Shown here: piece after piece, positions 7,876 to 17,533 of the stretch
Numbering within the stretch: the first letter of the stretch is position 1
Layout of the letters: every line of letters starts with the position of its first letter
Source: Stenotrophomonas maltophilia D457
GTDB lineage: Bacteria; Pseudomonadota; Gammaproteobacteria; Xanthomonadales; Xanthomonadaceae
Assembly (NCBI RefSeq): GCF_000284595.1
Contig: NC_017671.1
Span: 331,001-395,000 of the forward strand
Length of the DNA: 64,000 nucleotides
Direction of reading: 5' to 3'
Position numbers and translations under genes: made by a program
The notes under the pieces: model-generated
Told to the model about the DNA's origin: nothing
Database searches by the model: none
The model's input: only the letters and a program-made list of their open reading frames with translations

Positions 7876-10701
7876 TTAGAAGCGCTGCTGGTACTTCATG
7901 TACATGAAGCGGCCGATGTCGAAGCCACCGTAGTAGGTGAAGCTGCTGTTCGGCTGGCTGTACATGATCGGACCCTGGTGGTTGAACACGTTGTTCACGC
8001 CCAGCGACACGGTGCCATCCCACGGCAGGCTGTAACGCACCTGCAGGTCGTGGAAGGTGTTGGAGCCCACCTTGTTGGTCGGCGACGCGCTGGTGTACGA
8101 CGAGTTGAAGCCCGGCATGTTGCACTCATCCATGTACGAGCACTTCTCCTTCATGCTGGAGTAGTAGCGCGCGGTCCAGCCGATGCCGAGGTCGCCGTAC
8201 TGCCAATCCAGATTGAAGGTGGAGCGCACGCGGAAGTCGCCGGCCCAACCGGTACGCTGTTCCACCGGGGTGGTGGCGGCGCTGTCGTTGCGCTGCTCCA
8301 GGTAGTCGGTGTAGGTGGTGTTCCAGTTGACGGCGAACTTGCCGAACGCGGTTTCCGGCAGGCGGTAGCGCACGTTGATGTCATAGCCGGCGGTTTCGCG
8401 GTAGCCCGCGTTGACCAGCGAGCGGTCCAGCGAGTTGACCTGGCCGTTGCTGCCACGGGTGAAGCGGCCGCAGGCGGCATCCGAACCCTGCACGTAGCAC
8501 TGTTCCAGGATGTTGGTGGCCGACTCACCGACGATGGCGTTGTCGATGCGGATCTTCCACCAGTCCAGGCTGACGTCCAGGCCCTGCACGAAGTCCGGGC
8601 TGTAGACCAGGCCGACGGTCCAGGTCTTGGCGGTTTCCGGCTTCAGGCCCGGGTTGGAGCCCGAGCTGAAATCGGTGGTGGCCTGCTGGCCGGGCTTGGT
8701 GGCCACGCTGCCATCGCTGTTGAGCTGGCGGAAGTTGGCCGGCACCTTCAGCGCCTGGCAGCGGGCAGCGACGGTCGGGCTGGTGGCGGCGGTACCGAAG
8801 GAGGTATCGCACGGATCGGTGAACGAGTCGCGGCTGCTGACGGTGCCGCCGTACAGGTCATCCACGGTCGGCGCACGGAAGCCGGTGCCGTAGGTGGCGC
8901 GCACCAGCAGGCTGTCGATCGGCTTCCACTTCAGGCCGAACTTGCTGTTGGTGGTCGAACCGAAGTTGTTGTAGTCCGAGTAGCGGCCGGCCATGTCCAG
9001 CGACAGTTCGCGGGCGAACGGCAGGTCGGCCAGCAGCGGCACCTGCAGTTCCAGGTAGACCTCGTTGAGCGAGTAGTTGCCGCGGGTCGGCTGGCCGCTG
9101 GTGCCGGCGATCTCGCCCTTCTGCACCATCGTGTCCGGAGTGTAGCCGGCTTCTTCGCTGCGGTGCTCGAAGCCCATCGCGGCCAGGATGTCGCCGGCCG
9201 GCAGGGTGAACAGCGAGCCGGAGATGTTGCCGCTGGCGACCTTGGTGGTGCTCTGCATCTTGTCGACGAAGCGGGTGAACAGGTAGTCCTGCACGTCCTG
9301 GTTGCTCAGCGAGCCGGGTCCGGTGTAACCCATCGGGGCGGCCGGGTTCCACGGCACGCAGCCGGCGATCACCGCGCCCGGCGCACCGCAGCGGGCCACG
9401 TTGCCGTCCATGAAGGACGGGCCGACGGCCAGGTTGACGTGCGGCTGGTACATGCTGCCGGTACCGATGCGCTCGCCTTCGTTGCGGTTGTACATGTAGC
9501 TGACGTTCCAGTCCCAGTACCGCGAACCGGTTTCGAAGCTGCCTTCCAGACCAATGCTGGCGCGCTTGGTTTCCAGGTTGTTCTCGGTGCCGCGCGGCAG
9601 TTCCTCGGTACGGTGCGCGAACAGCGCATCCTGGCCCCACAGGTTGAACGCGCTGTCCTTGGACAGGGCGGCACGGCTGCCATTGCGGGCCTGCGCGGCG
9701 CTGACCGAGTACGGGTAACCGGCCAGGTGCTTGGTCGACTCGCGCTTGCTGTACAACGCGTCGGCGACGATGCGCAGGTTGTCGGTGATCGAGAAGCCAC
9801 CGTTGGCGAACACCGAGGTGCGTTCCAGGCCGGTCAGCAGGCTCATGTTCGACTTGGTGTTGGCACCATCAGCCGGGTCCGGCGCATGGAAGTTGCCGGC
9901 CTTGCCCGGGTCGCCGCCCGGGCCCACCGTCAGGTTCTTGCCACCGACGGTGACGTAGCCCCACGGGGTATTGCCATTGAGGCCATCGTTGGGGTGGCGC
10001 GGGCCGTTGGTGTAACGGCTGAACGCGCGGTCCTTGCCCAGCACCTCATCTTCCTTGGTGCGCTCGGCGCCCACGCTGAACCAGCCGCGCTCGAAGGTCT
10101 TGCCGAAGGTCGCGCTGTAGGCGCGCTTCTGGCCGTCACCCTGGCCGTACTGGCCGACATAGACGCTGGCTTCGCCACCATCGAAATTCTTGCGGGTGAT
10201 GATGTTGACCACGCCGGCGATGGCATCGGAGCCGTACAGCGCGGAGGCGCCGTCGGTCAGCACTTCCACGCGCTCGACGATGGACGACGGGATCGAGGCC
10301 AGGTCGGAGTAACCGCCGGCGCTGATGCCCATGCGGCGGCCGTCGATGAGCACCAGGCTGCGTTCCGGGCCCAGGTTGCGCAGGCTGACGTACATGCCGC
10401 CGAAGTCGCGCGAGGAGGTCAGCGACGAGGCGCGGCTCATGCTCGGCGCACCGGCGGCAGGAATGTCCTGCAGGATGTCAGCGACGTTGACGTAGCCCTT
10501 CTTCTCGATATCGGCGCGGTTGAGCGCGACCACCGGCTGTGCGGTTTCGACACTGGCCTGGCGGATGCGCGAGCCGGTGATTTCGATGCGGTCGAGGTTG
10601 GTCGGGGTATCGCCGGCGCTCTGTGCGAAGGCGGGGGTGGTGCAGCTGGCGGCCAGCGCGATGACGATCGCGTTGCGCAGCGGATTGGTTTTCAGGGACA
10701 T
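7876..10701 (-). CDS. TonB-dependent outer-membrane receptor
   Basis: 941 residues from ATG 10701. The signal peptide is MSLKTNPLRNAIVIALAASC to about residue 28 (ending AFA-Q). The plug domain follows, from about residue 40 (RIEITGSRIRQASVETAQPV) through the VLIDGRRMG and SIPSSIVERVEVLTDGASA motifs and YGSDAIAGVVNIIT. The remainder is a 22-strand beta-barrel ending in aromatic YQQRF. It imports a ligand, such as a siderophore or oligosaccharide, using TonB energy. Nothing in the sequence or neighbours fixes the ligand. The frame extends to a TTG at 10731, but that would run through the leader hairpin. It is transcribed alone and ends at a strong terminator. Confidence 0.92.
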   Translation of the reverse strand: MSLKTNPLRNAIVIALAASCTTPAFAQSAGDTPTNLDRIEITGSRIRQASVETAQPVVALNRADIEKKGYVNVADILQDIPAAGAPSMSRASSLTSSRDFGGMYVSLRNLGPERSLVLIDGRRMGISAGGYSDLASIPSSIVERVEVLTDGASALYGSDAIAGVVNIITRKNFDGGEASVYVGQYGQGDGQKRAYSATFGKTFERGWFSVGAERTKEDEVLGKDRAFSRYTNGPRHPNDGLNGNTPWGYVTVGGKNLTVGPGGDPGKAGNFHAPDPADGANTKSNMSLLTGLERTSVFANGGFSITDNLRIVADALYSKRESTKHLAGYPYSVSAAQARNGSRAALSKDSAFNLWGQDALFAHRTEELPRGTENNLETKRASIGLEGSFETGSRYWDWNVSYMYNRNEGERIGTGSMYQPHVNLAVGPSFMDGNVARCGAPGAVIAGCVPWNPAAPMGYTGPGSLSNQDVQDYLFTRFVDKMQSTTKVASGNISGSLFTLPAGDILAAMGFEHRSEEAGYTPDTMVQKGEIAGTSGQPTRGNYSLNEVYLELQVPLLADLPFARELSLDMAGRYSDYNNFGSTTNSKFGLKWKPIDSLLVRATYGTGFRAPTVDDLYGGTVSSRDSFTDPCDTSFGTAATSPTVAARCQALKVPANFRQLNSDGSVATKPGQQATTDFSSGSNPGLKPETAKTWTVGLVYSPDFVQGLDVSLDWWKIRIDNAIVGESATNILEQCYVQGSDAACGRFTRGSNGQVNSLDRSLVNAGYRETAGYDINVRYRLPETAFGKFAVNWNTTYTDYLEQRNDSAATTPVEQRTGWAGDFRVRSTFNLDWQYGDLGIGWTARYYSSMKEKCSYMDECNMPGFNSSYTSASPTNKVGSNTFHDLQVRYSLPWDGTVSLGVNNVFNHQGPIMYSQPNSSFTYYGGFDIGRFMYMKYQQRF

Positions 10702-11059
10702 CCGTGAAATCTCGTGTTTCAGTAAAAACAAGCGCCCGTTCTATGGGCGCGTGGGGTGCTGCAAACCAACGTGGGGGGCGCGATTCTAGAATGTTTCCAT
10801 TCGTAACTGTTTGTCTCGGCGCCGCTGGAAGTGCGCGAAAATGAATCGCAACCAACAATCCACAGATGGGCTGTGCGCAGCGTCACGCGCGCTGCGTTTG
10901 CGATGGGCAGAGGCATCGATAGCGGCACGAAGCTGGCACGCTTGAGTGGTTGCGACAACGCGTCGCAGTACGCGCTTGTATGCAGGCGCGCAGCCGTTGT
11001 GATGCACCTGCCCGCATGAAATGCTCTTCGCCTTGTCATCGAAGGCAGGAGACGAAGGA
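10702..11059. other. Divergent intergenic region, receptor gene / Imm35 gene
   Basis: 358 bases without a convincing gene. It must hold the promoters of the TonB receptor (minus) and the Imm35-type gene (plus). The only clear structure is the hairpin at 10732-10750. A short imperfect repeat, GAATG TTTC CATTC, lies near 10789-10801. Small open frames here lack ribosome-binding sites and look random. Confidence 0.6.
10722..10750 (-). promoter_or_regulatory. Terminator-like hairpin in the receptor leader (possible attenuator)
   Basis: On the minus strand a GCGCCC / GGGCGC stem (10745-10750 with 10732-10737), with a seven-base loop, is followed by TTGTTTTTAC. It sits about 20-50 bases upstream of the receptor ATG, inside any leader transcript. 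A six-bp GC stem plus a U-rich run is the layout of an intrinsic terminator, so premature termination is possible. No partner anti-terminator was worked out. Confidence 0.5.
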
Positions 11060-11338
11060 ATGATCCAGCTTGAAGAAGCACGCCGTCGCGTGGAGGCTGC
11101 ACTTGCCAGCGACGATGAGCCGGTTGCCATCACGCATGAGCACGAAGTGGTCGAAGGCTGGCTGTTCTGCTTCCAGTCGCTGCGCTACCTGCAATCCGGC
11201 GAAATCTCGGATGCATTGGCCGGCAATGGGCCGATCTTCGTCGACCGGCACACAGGCGAGCAGCACGCGCTGGGCACGGCGTATCCGCCCGAGGAGGTCC
11301 TTCGCCAGCATCTGGCCGCGCGCGGCCCCGCCGTCTGA
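11060..11338 (+). CDS. Imm35/YrhB-family protein
   Basis: 92 residues from ATG 11060, with AGGAG at a good distance upstream. The stretch EGWLFCFQSLRYLQSGE, then LAGNGPIFVDRHTGEQHALG, matches E. coli YrhB and the immunity protein 35 family (GWYFCFE..., LAGNAPFIIDKDSGEIHSLG from memory). Imm35 proteins neutralise peptidase-type toxins of polymorphic toxin systems, whereas YrhB has been reported to act like a small chaperone. No toxin, Rhs or T6SS gene adjoins it, so the role is open. No signal peptide; cytoplasmic. A terminator follows 39 bases downstream. Confidence 0.8.
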   Translation: MIQLEEARRRVEAALASDDEPVAITHEHEVVEGWLFCFQSLRYLQSGEISDALAGNGPIFVDRHTGEQHALGTAYPPEEVLRQHLAARGPAV

Positions 11339-11376
11339 TGCTGCGGCGGCGGATTTCTGAGTTCGGCAACGTGAAA

Positions 11377-11402
11377 GGGACGGAGCCTTCGCTCCGTCCC
11401 CT
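11377..11402. terminator. Bidirectional terminator between converging genes
   Basis: Perfect stem GGGACGGAGC / GCTCCGTCCC (11377-11386 with 11391-11400) around a CTTC tetraloop, followed by CTT on the plus strand and CTTTCAC on the minus strand. It lies between the Imm35-type gene (plus) and the last ABC permease gene (minus), so it can serve both. Confidence 0.75.
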
Positions 11403-11434
11403 TGCGTGATGCGCAGTCCACCGCTGCGCGATGC

Positions 11435-12757
11435 TCAGGTTTCGCGCAGCGCCGTGGTGATCGGCAAACGTGCCGCGCGCAGTGCCGGGAACAGGCCGCC
11501 GACCAGGCCGATGCCCAGTGCCCATTTCAGGCCGGTCCACAGCAGTTCCGGCGACACATGGAACTTGAACACCACCGCGCTGAAGTTGCTGCCGATGGTG
11601 GACACGCTGTAGCCATTGAACAGCAGCCACGCCACCGCACAGCCGAGCAGGCCACCGAGCAGCGCCAGCAGCATCGTCTCCAGCATCACTGCCGTCACCA
11701 CCGGCAGGCCGCGGAAGCCGATCGCACGCATGGTGGCGATTTCGCGGGCGCGCGTGGCGACGGCCGCATACATGGTGTTGAGCGCGCCAAACACCGCACC
11801 GACCGCCATGATCGTGCCGATCACCTTGCCAAGGATGTCGATCAACTTGGTCAGCCCGCCGCCCTGCTTGCTGTAGTACACGCGGGTGGTTTCCACGTCC
11901 AGTTTCAGGCGCGGGTCGGCGGCGACGGCGGCCTTGAACTGATCGAAGCCTGCCTTGCCCTCGGTGCGCACGCTGATCGACTGCCAGGCGCTGCGCTGGT
12001 AGGTGGTGGCCAGCGTATCGGCGTCGGTCCACAGTTCCGAATCATGCGCATCGCCGGTGGCGAACACACCCACCACGGTCCAGGTCTGGTTGCCCAGGGT
12101 CAGTGTCCTGCCCACCTCCATGTCGCGGAACTGGCCCTTGGCGCCCTGGCCGACCACGATCTCGCGCAGGCCAGTGGCGAACTTGCGGCCCTCGACGATC
12201 CTGACCTTGTCATGCACCGCCCACGCCTGCGGGCCCACGCCGCGGAACTGCGCGTTGACGTCGGTGCCATCGGACTTCGACACCAGGTTGACCACCTGCG
12301 ACAGCTCCGGCGACAGCAGCGGCCGGCCCTGCGTATCGCGGCTGATGCCGGGCAGGGTGGACAGCATCGGTACCTGCTCGCGGGTGATCACTGAGTTGGT
12401 CTCGGCCTGCGAGCCACCGCGCAGCACGATGGCAGTGGTGTCATCGCCGGTGTTGTTGAGCGTGGCCTGGAAGCCTTCGCCCATCGCCAGCATTGCCACC
12501 AGCACGCCGACCACGCCGGCGATGCCGACCACGATCACCGAGGACGCGCCCCAGCGCTGCGGCAGGCTGGCCACGCCGATACGGGTGGCGGCCAGCGCCA
12601 GTCGCCCCCCGCGGGTCAGCAGCAGCCACAGGGCCACCACCACGGTCACGGCCAGCACGCCGGTCCACGGCAGGCTGATCCACAGCACCAGGCCGACCGC
12701 CAGCAGCAGCACCGTCACGCCGTTGCCCAGCCACTTCTTGAGTTTGCTCTTGAACAT
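11435..12757 (-). CDS. ABC transporter permease, FtsX/MacB type (second permease)
   Basis: 440 residues. Two N-terminal hydrophobic segments (VTVLLLAVGLVLWISL and LAVTVVVALWLLL) precede a third at VIVVGIAGVVGVLVAMLAM. A MacB-type periplasmic domain (about residues 100-290) follows. The C-terminal FtsX domain has three helices and ends LFPALRAARLPITTALRET, the typical coupling end. Substrate is not known. The start is supported by GAGGAGA nine bases upstream. It is the last gene of a four-gene minus-strand operon (adaptor, ATPase, permease, permease), 13 bases after the first permease. Having two different permease chains suggests a heterodimeric membrane unit. Confidence 0.85.
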   Translation of the reverse strand: MFKSKLKKWLGNGVTVLLLAVGLVLWISLPWTGVLAVTVVVALWLLLTRGGRLALAATRIGVASLPQRWGASSVIVVGIAGVVGVLVAMLAMGEGFQATLNNTGDDTTAIVLRGGSQAETNSVITREQVPMLSTLPGISRDTQGRPLLSPELSQVVNLVSKSDGTDVNAQFRGVGPQAWAVHDKVRIVEGRKFATGLREIVVGQGAKGQFRDMEVGRTLTLGNQTWTVVGVFATGDAHDSELWTDADTLATTYQRSAWQSISVRTEGKAGFDQFKAAVAADPRLKLDVETTRVYYSKQGGGLTKLIDILGKVIGTIMAVGAVFGALNTMYAAVATRAREIATMRAIGFRGLPVVTAVMLETMLLALLGGLLGCAVAWLLFNGYSVSTIGSNFSAVVFKFHVSPELLWTGLKWALGIGLVGGLFPALRAARLPITTALRET

Positions 12758-12770
12758 GTCTGTGTTCTCC

Positions 12771-13928
12771 TCAGCGACCGGCCAGTGCGTCGACGATCTT
12801 CAGGCGCTTGGCACGCAGCGCCGGCAACAGGCCGACGATGATGCCGATCACCACGATCAGGCCCAGCCCCATCAGCCAGGTTGGCGTCGGCACGTGCGGC
12901 GGCAGCATGCCCATGCTCTTCGGGCCGATGGCCGGCAGGATCAGGGCGGCCAGGCCCATGCCGATCAGGCCGCCCAGGCCGATCAGCAGCACCGATTCCA
13001 CCATCACCAGGGTCAGCACGGTGCTGTCCTTGAAGCCCAGCGTCTTCAGCGTGGCCAGCTCCGGCACGCGCTCGCGCACGGCCTGCGCCATGGTGTTGCC
13101 GGTCAACAGCAGCAGGGTGAAGAACACCGCGCCCATGATCGAGGTGACGATCATGCCGATATCCGCGAACTGCTTGACGAAGGCCTGCTGGAACGCCGAT
13201 TCGGTCTGGGTCTTGGTCTCGTGGTCGGAGTTGGCCGAGATCGCGTCGATCGCCTGCGCCACCCGCGAAGAGTGGTCCGGGTTGTCCAGCGTTACCGTGT
13301 ACCAGCTCACCTGGTTCTTGATGTAGTCGTTGGATTCATCGAAGTACTTCCAGTTCATCATCAACTGGCGTTCTTCGTTGGCGGCCAGCGCACGGTCCTT
13401 GGAACGGTAGATGCCCTTGAGCACCAGCGGCCAGTCGTTGCTGCCGCCACGCGGGAAGATCGTGGCCTGCAGCGGGATGGTGTCGCCGATCTTCCAGCCG
13501 AACTGCTTGGCCAGGGTTTCGCCGACGATGGCGCCGGTACGGGTCTGCTTCCAGTCTTCCAGCTGGGCCGGGTCGATCTGCAGCTCGCGGTAGACATCGA
13601 AGTAGTTGGGGGACACCGAGAAGTTCGGGAAGAAGTTCTTCGGGTCCTGGTAGATGCCGCCGAACCACATGCCATAGGCCACGTCGCGCACGCCGGCCAC
13701 CTGCCGCACCTGGGCTTCCAGGCGGATCGGCAGCGACTGGGTGATCGACAGCCGCGATGCGACCACCAGGCGGTTGGCGCCTTCCACGCTGCCGCCGGAG
13801 GTGAATGCCACGCGCACCGAATCGAGCATGCCGAACAGCAGGAACGCGGCCACCACGGAGAGCAGGGTCAGCAACGTGCGGGTACGGCTGCGGAACAGCT
13901 GCGCCCACACCAACGAGAAGTATTTCAT
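12771..13928 (-). CDS. ABC transporter permease, FtsX/MacB type (first permease)
   Basis: 385 residues, start supported by GGAGG eight bases upstream. One N-terminal helix (TLLTLLSVVAAFLLFGML) leads into a large periplasmic domain of about 230 residues. Three C-terminal FtsX helices follow (IMGAVFFTLLLLTGNTMAQA, VESVLLIGLGGLIGMGLAAL, LGLIVVIGIIVGLL), ending in PALRAKRLKIVDALAGR. This is the MacB/LolCE-type fold that moves substrates from the periplasmic side with power from a cytoplasmic ATPase. It lies 14 bases after the ATPase gene. It is only distantly similar to the second permease, so the two are not a fresh duplication. Confidence 0.87.
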   Translation of the reverse strand: MKYFSLVWAQLFRSRTRTLLTLLSVVAAFLLFGMLDSVRVAFTSGGSVEGANRLVVASRLSITQSLPIRLEAQVRQVAGVRDVAYGMWFGGIYQDPKNFFPNFSVSPNYFDVYRELQIDPAQLEDWKQTRTGAIVGETLAKQFGWKIGDTIPLQATIFPRGGSNDWPLVLKGIYRSKDRALAANEERQLMMNWKYFDESNDYIKNQVSWYTVTLDNPDHSSRVAQAIDAISANSDHETKTQTESAFQQAFVKQFADIGMIVTSIMGAVFFTLLLLTGNTMAQAVRERVPELATLKTLGFKDSTVLTLVMVESVLLIGLGGLIGMGLAALILPAIGPKSMGMLPPHVPTPTWLMGLGLIVVIGIIVGLLPALRAKRLKIVDALAGR

Positions 13929-13942
13929 CGCCGTGGCCTCCG

Positions 13943-14632
<690 letters not shown>

Positions 14633-14734
14633 GGGTGGTTCTCCACGGAAGGCGGGAAACGGGGAAGCGCCACGGCAGGGGCCGCAGGCGTGCGTCGAGC
14701 GGTGCTGCCGGCGGCGCCCGTGGGCGCCAGGCCG

Positions 14735-15982
14735 CTACTGCGCTTGTTTCTGTTGCACCTTGGCGCCATCGCGCAGGGTGTCCGGCGGGTTCAGCACCAC
14801 CGATTCACCTGCGCTCACGCCCTTGAGGATCTGGCGGTCCTTGCCCATCGCCTGGCCGGCCTCGACCGTGCGCTGCTGCACGCGGCTTTCGTCACCCAGC
14901 ACGAAGGCAACCGAGGCGCCCTCGCGCTGGACCACGGCGCCCGCCGGCACGCGCACGCCCTGCGGTTTGGCGGCCGCCTGCGGCTGCGCCTGTTCCAGGA
15001 AGCTGACGCGCACGCCCATCTCCGGCACGATGCGCGGGTCCTTCACCTTCAGCGCCACGCGCACCTTCACCGTGGCCTTGCCGCGATCGGCGGTGGGGAT
15101 GATGGCGATCACCTCGCCCGGAATCTTCCACTCCGGATAGGCGTTGAGCGTGGCTTCGACCGGCATCTTCGGCTGCACGCGGCCGATGAAGGCCTCGCCG
15201 ACCTCGACTTCGATCTCCAGCGAGTCCATGTCGACGATGGTGCCGATGCCGGTACGGGTGAACCCACCGCCCGCCGACAGCGGCGAGACGATTTCGCCGG
15301 GCTGCGCGGCCTTGGCAGTGACCACGCCGGAGAACGGCGCGCGCACGATGTTGTTGTCCACGCCCAGATCGGCGATGGCCAGCTGGTCGTTGGCCACCTT
15401 GACGTTGCGCTGTGCGGTGTCCAGCTGTGCACGCAGGCTGTCACGCTGGGCCACCGCCTGGTCGTACTGCGAGCGCGACACCAGCTGCTGGCCGACCAGT
15501 GCCTGCAGGCGGCTGGCTTCAGCGGCCGCCTGCCTCTGCTGCGCTTCCAGCCCGGCCACCTGGCTGCGTGCGGCCTGCAGCTGCGAGGCATACAGGCTGC
15601 GCTGCGCGTCGGCATCGATCGGGTCCAGCGTGGCCATGATCTGGCCCTGTTCCACGCGCATGCCTTCCTCGATCATCACCTCGCGCACCTTGCCGGTGAT
15701 CTTGGCCGATACCGTGGCCATGCGCCGGGCGACCACGTAGCCACTGGCATCGAGCACCGAACTGCTGGCGCTGCCCTGCTGGATGGCCACGGCGGGGGCG
15801 GTTTCCACGTCCACTGCCGGCGTACGCCCGAACAGGGCGAAGCCGACAGCGGCCAGCAACAACACGACCACGATGATCGCGATCCACAGCCAGCGGCGGC
15901 CACCGCCACTGCCGCCGGAGGCGGGCGGCGGCGATTTGCGGTCGATACGGAGTTCCTTCAACAGCTCGGCAGAAGCGTTCAT
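14735..15982 (-). CDS. Periplasmic adaptor (membrane fusion) protein of an ABC efflux system
   Basis: 415 residues from ATG 15982; an ATG at 15991 would add MER, and neither has a strong ribosome-binding site. A cytoplasmic head with RIDRKSPPP is followed by one membrane helix at about 30-50 (WLWIAIIVVVLLLAAVGFAL). A lipoyl-like half with SGYVVARRMATVSAKITGKV follows, then an alpha-hairpin (about 120-185, Q- and A-rich), the second lipoyl half (VRAPFSGVVTAKAAQPGEIV) and a beta-barrel. This is the HlyD/MacA/RND adaptor layout. It should bridge the inner-membrane permeases to an outer-membrane channel. No TolC-like gene is nearby, so a channel encoded elsewhere must be used. First gene of the operon. 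Confidence 0.88.
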   Translation of the reverse strand: MNASAELLKELRIDRKSPPPASGGSGGGRRWLWIAIIVVVLLLAAVGFALFGRTPAVDVETAPAVAIQQGSASSSVLDASGYVVARRMATVSAKITGKVREVMIEEGMRVEQGQIMATLDPIDADAQRSLYASQLQAARSQVAGLEAQQRQAAAEASRLQALVGQQLVSRSQYDQAVAQRDSLRAQLDTAQRNVKVANDQLAIADLGVDNNIVRAPFSGVVTAKAAQPGEIVSPLSAGGGFTRTGIGTIVDMDSLEIEVEVGEAFIGRVQPKMPVEATLNAYPEWKIPGEVIAIIPTADRGKATVKVRVALKVKDPRIVPEMGVRVSFLEQAQPQAAAKPQGVRVPAGAVVQREGASVAFVLGDESRVQQRTVEAGQAMGKDRQILKGVSAGESVVLNPPDTLRDGAKVQQKQAQ

Positions 15983-16309
15983 TCGTTCCATCACAGGCGT
16001 TTGGGCGGGTGTGGCCGGAAGGGCGGACGGCGGCGGTTCCGGCGGTGGAGCGTGCGGCACAGCATGAAGGCAGGCACAGCGATGACGGCAGTGACAGCTG
16101 TCACCCGATGACACTGACGGCGGCAACTGCGAAACGTGACCACGGCGGCACAGGATGGCAACGTCCCCGCTACCGGTACCGCCCATGGATCCGATCACCC
16201 CGTCGCTGGCCCGCCACAGCCGCGCCGCCAAGCGTAGCGTGATCCGCGCTCGGTTGCGCCGGTGCCGCCCGGCCGGTGGTGGCGCCTGCGCGCAGGCGGC
16301 TGAACTGGC
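15983..16309. other. Divergent promoter region, ABC efflux operon / DesKR-like pair
   Basis: 327 bases between the adaptor gene (minus) and the histidine kinase gene (plus). No coding frame here looks real. A 14-bp perfect palindrome sits at 16091-16104, and GATGAC occurs on both sides of it (16081 and 16107), giving a compact symmetrical region about 100 bases from the adaptor start. No textbook sigma-70 promoter could be placed with confidence. Confidence 0.6.
16091..16104. promoter_or_regulatory. Perfect palindrome GTGACAGCTGTCAC, candidate operator
   Basis: GTGACAGCTGTCAC is perfectly two-fold symmetric, as expected for a dimeric helix-turn-helix regulator. It lies in the shared upstream region of the ABC operon and the two-component genes. 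The DesR-like regulator encoded next door is the obvious candidate binder. That link is inferred from position only. Confidence 0.45.
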
Positions 16310-17533
16310 ATGATCGGCGGCGATCGTCCCCGCCTGGAACCGCCCGTGCCGTCGACATGGCTTGCCTCGCTGCTGCGCCCCGCGCCGGACTCGGCGGTGG
16401 CCGATACGCTGCGCCGGGGAAAATCGCCCTGGAGCGAGGCAGTCCACCTGCTGTGGTCGGTGTGGATCTTCCTGACGCCCTTGCTTGGCCACGGCTTCAC
16501 CCTGCGCTGGCTGCTGCTGACGCTGGCCAGCTATCCGGTGTTCCTGCTGCTGTACGCCAAGGTGATGGTGGCGCCGCGCCATCACGCTCCGCGCTATGCG
16601 CTGGGCCTGATCGCGATGTCGCTGGTGCTGCTGCCCTGGTATCCGTCCGGGCTGACCTACTTCGTGTTCGGCTGCGTGCTGCTGCGGGTGAGCGGACGCG
16701 GTGGCTGGTGGCAGTATCTGCTGCAGCTCACTGGCCTGAACCTTCTGTTCTGCAGCCTCGCGCTGCTGTTCCAGTACCCGTGGCAGAGCCTGGTCTGGAT
16801 CCCGGCCGTGTCCTACATCGTGGGGCTGGTCGTGAACGTGGAAGCGCTCAACCAGCAGAAGGATGCGGCACTGCAGCTGTCGCAGGACGAGGTGCGGCGG
16901 CTGGCGGCCACTGCCGAGCGCGAACGCATCGGCCGCGACCTGCATGACCTGCTCGGCCACACCCTGTCGCTGATCACATTGAAGCTGGAGCTGGCGCGCA
17001 AGCTGCACGACCGCGGCGACGCGCGCGCGCGGCTGGAGATCGGCGAGGCCGAGGCCATCGCCCGCGAAGCGCTGGCACAGGTGCGCAGCGCGGTTACCGG
17101 CATCCGCGCCAGCGACCTGGCCGGTGAGCTGGCATCGGCGCGGCTGCTGCTGGAATGCCAGCAGGTCCACCTTCAATACGCACCACCACCGGCGATGCCG
17201 GTGGATGTCGAACGCGGGCTGGCGCTGGTGCTGCGCGAGGCCGCAACCAATATCGTGCGCCATGCACAGGCGACACAGGCACGGGTGGAGTTCATGCTGG
17301 AGGGACGCATGCTGGCGATGCAGATCCGCGACGATGGCCGTGGCGGCGTGCAGGCCGAGGGCAACGGGCTGAGCGGCATGCGCGAACGCGTGGCCGCCCT
17401 GGGGGGCAGCCTGCAGGTACAGTCCGCAAAGGGCGAGGGCACGCGACTGACCGTGCGCGTGCCACTGGCTGCCGCGACCACACCGTTGCCGCCGGGAGCG
17501 CCGCCGTCGCTGGCACAGGACGGTGCCGCATGA
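16310..17533 (+). CDS. DesK/NarX-type sensor histidine kinase
   Basis: 407 residues. Several membrane helices fill about residues 43-178 (e.g. HLLWSVWIFLTPLLG, WLLLTLASYPVFLLLYA, LVWIPAVSYIVGLVV). A short coiled linker leads to the HisKA_3 domain with RERIGRDLHDLLGHTLSL; phospho-acceptor H212. The ATPase domain has the N box REAATNIVRHA, DDGRGG and GNGLSGMRERV. This resembles DesK, which senses membrane state through its helices. The tail after residue 385 is proline-rich and disordered. The ATG at 16310 is the only clear start. The stop overlaps the regulator start (ATGA), so the pair is coupled. The likely target is the divergent ABC operon. Confidence 0.88.
   Translation: MIGGDRPRLEPPVPSTWLASLLRPAPDSAVADTLRRGKSPWSEAVHLLWSVWIFLTPLLGHGFTLRWLLLTLASYPVFLLLYAKVMVAPRHHAPRYALGLIAMSLVLLPWYPSGLTYFVFGCVLLRVSGRGGWWQYLLQLTGLNLLFCSLALLFQYPWQSLVWIPAVSYIVGLVVNVEALNQQKDAALQLSQDEVRRLAATAERERIGRDLHDLLGHTLSLITLKLELARKLHDRGDARARLEIGEAEAIAREALAQVRSAVTGIRASDLAGELASARLLLECQQVHLQYAPPPAMPVDVERGLALVLREAATNIVRHAQATQARVEFMLEGRMLAMQIRDDGRGGVQAEGNGLSGMRERVAALGGSLQVQSAKGEGTRLTVRVPLAAATTPLPPGAPPSLAQDGAA

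Noticed and set aside
7978-10707. 909-residue plus-strand open frame opposite the TonB receptor
   Set aside because: The receptor has signal peptide, plug motifs and aromatic C-terminus; this frame has none and mirrors its codon pattern.
11060-11338. Toxin-immunity pair
   Set aside because: The neighbours are a TonB receptor and an ABC permease; no toxin-like gene is adjacent, so only an orphan immunity-type protein is called.
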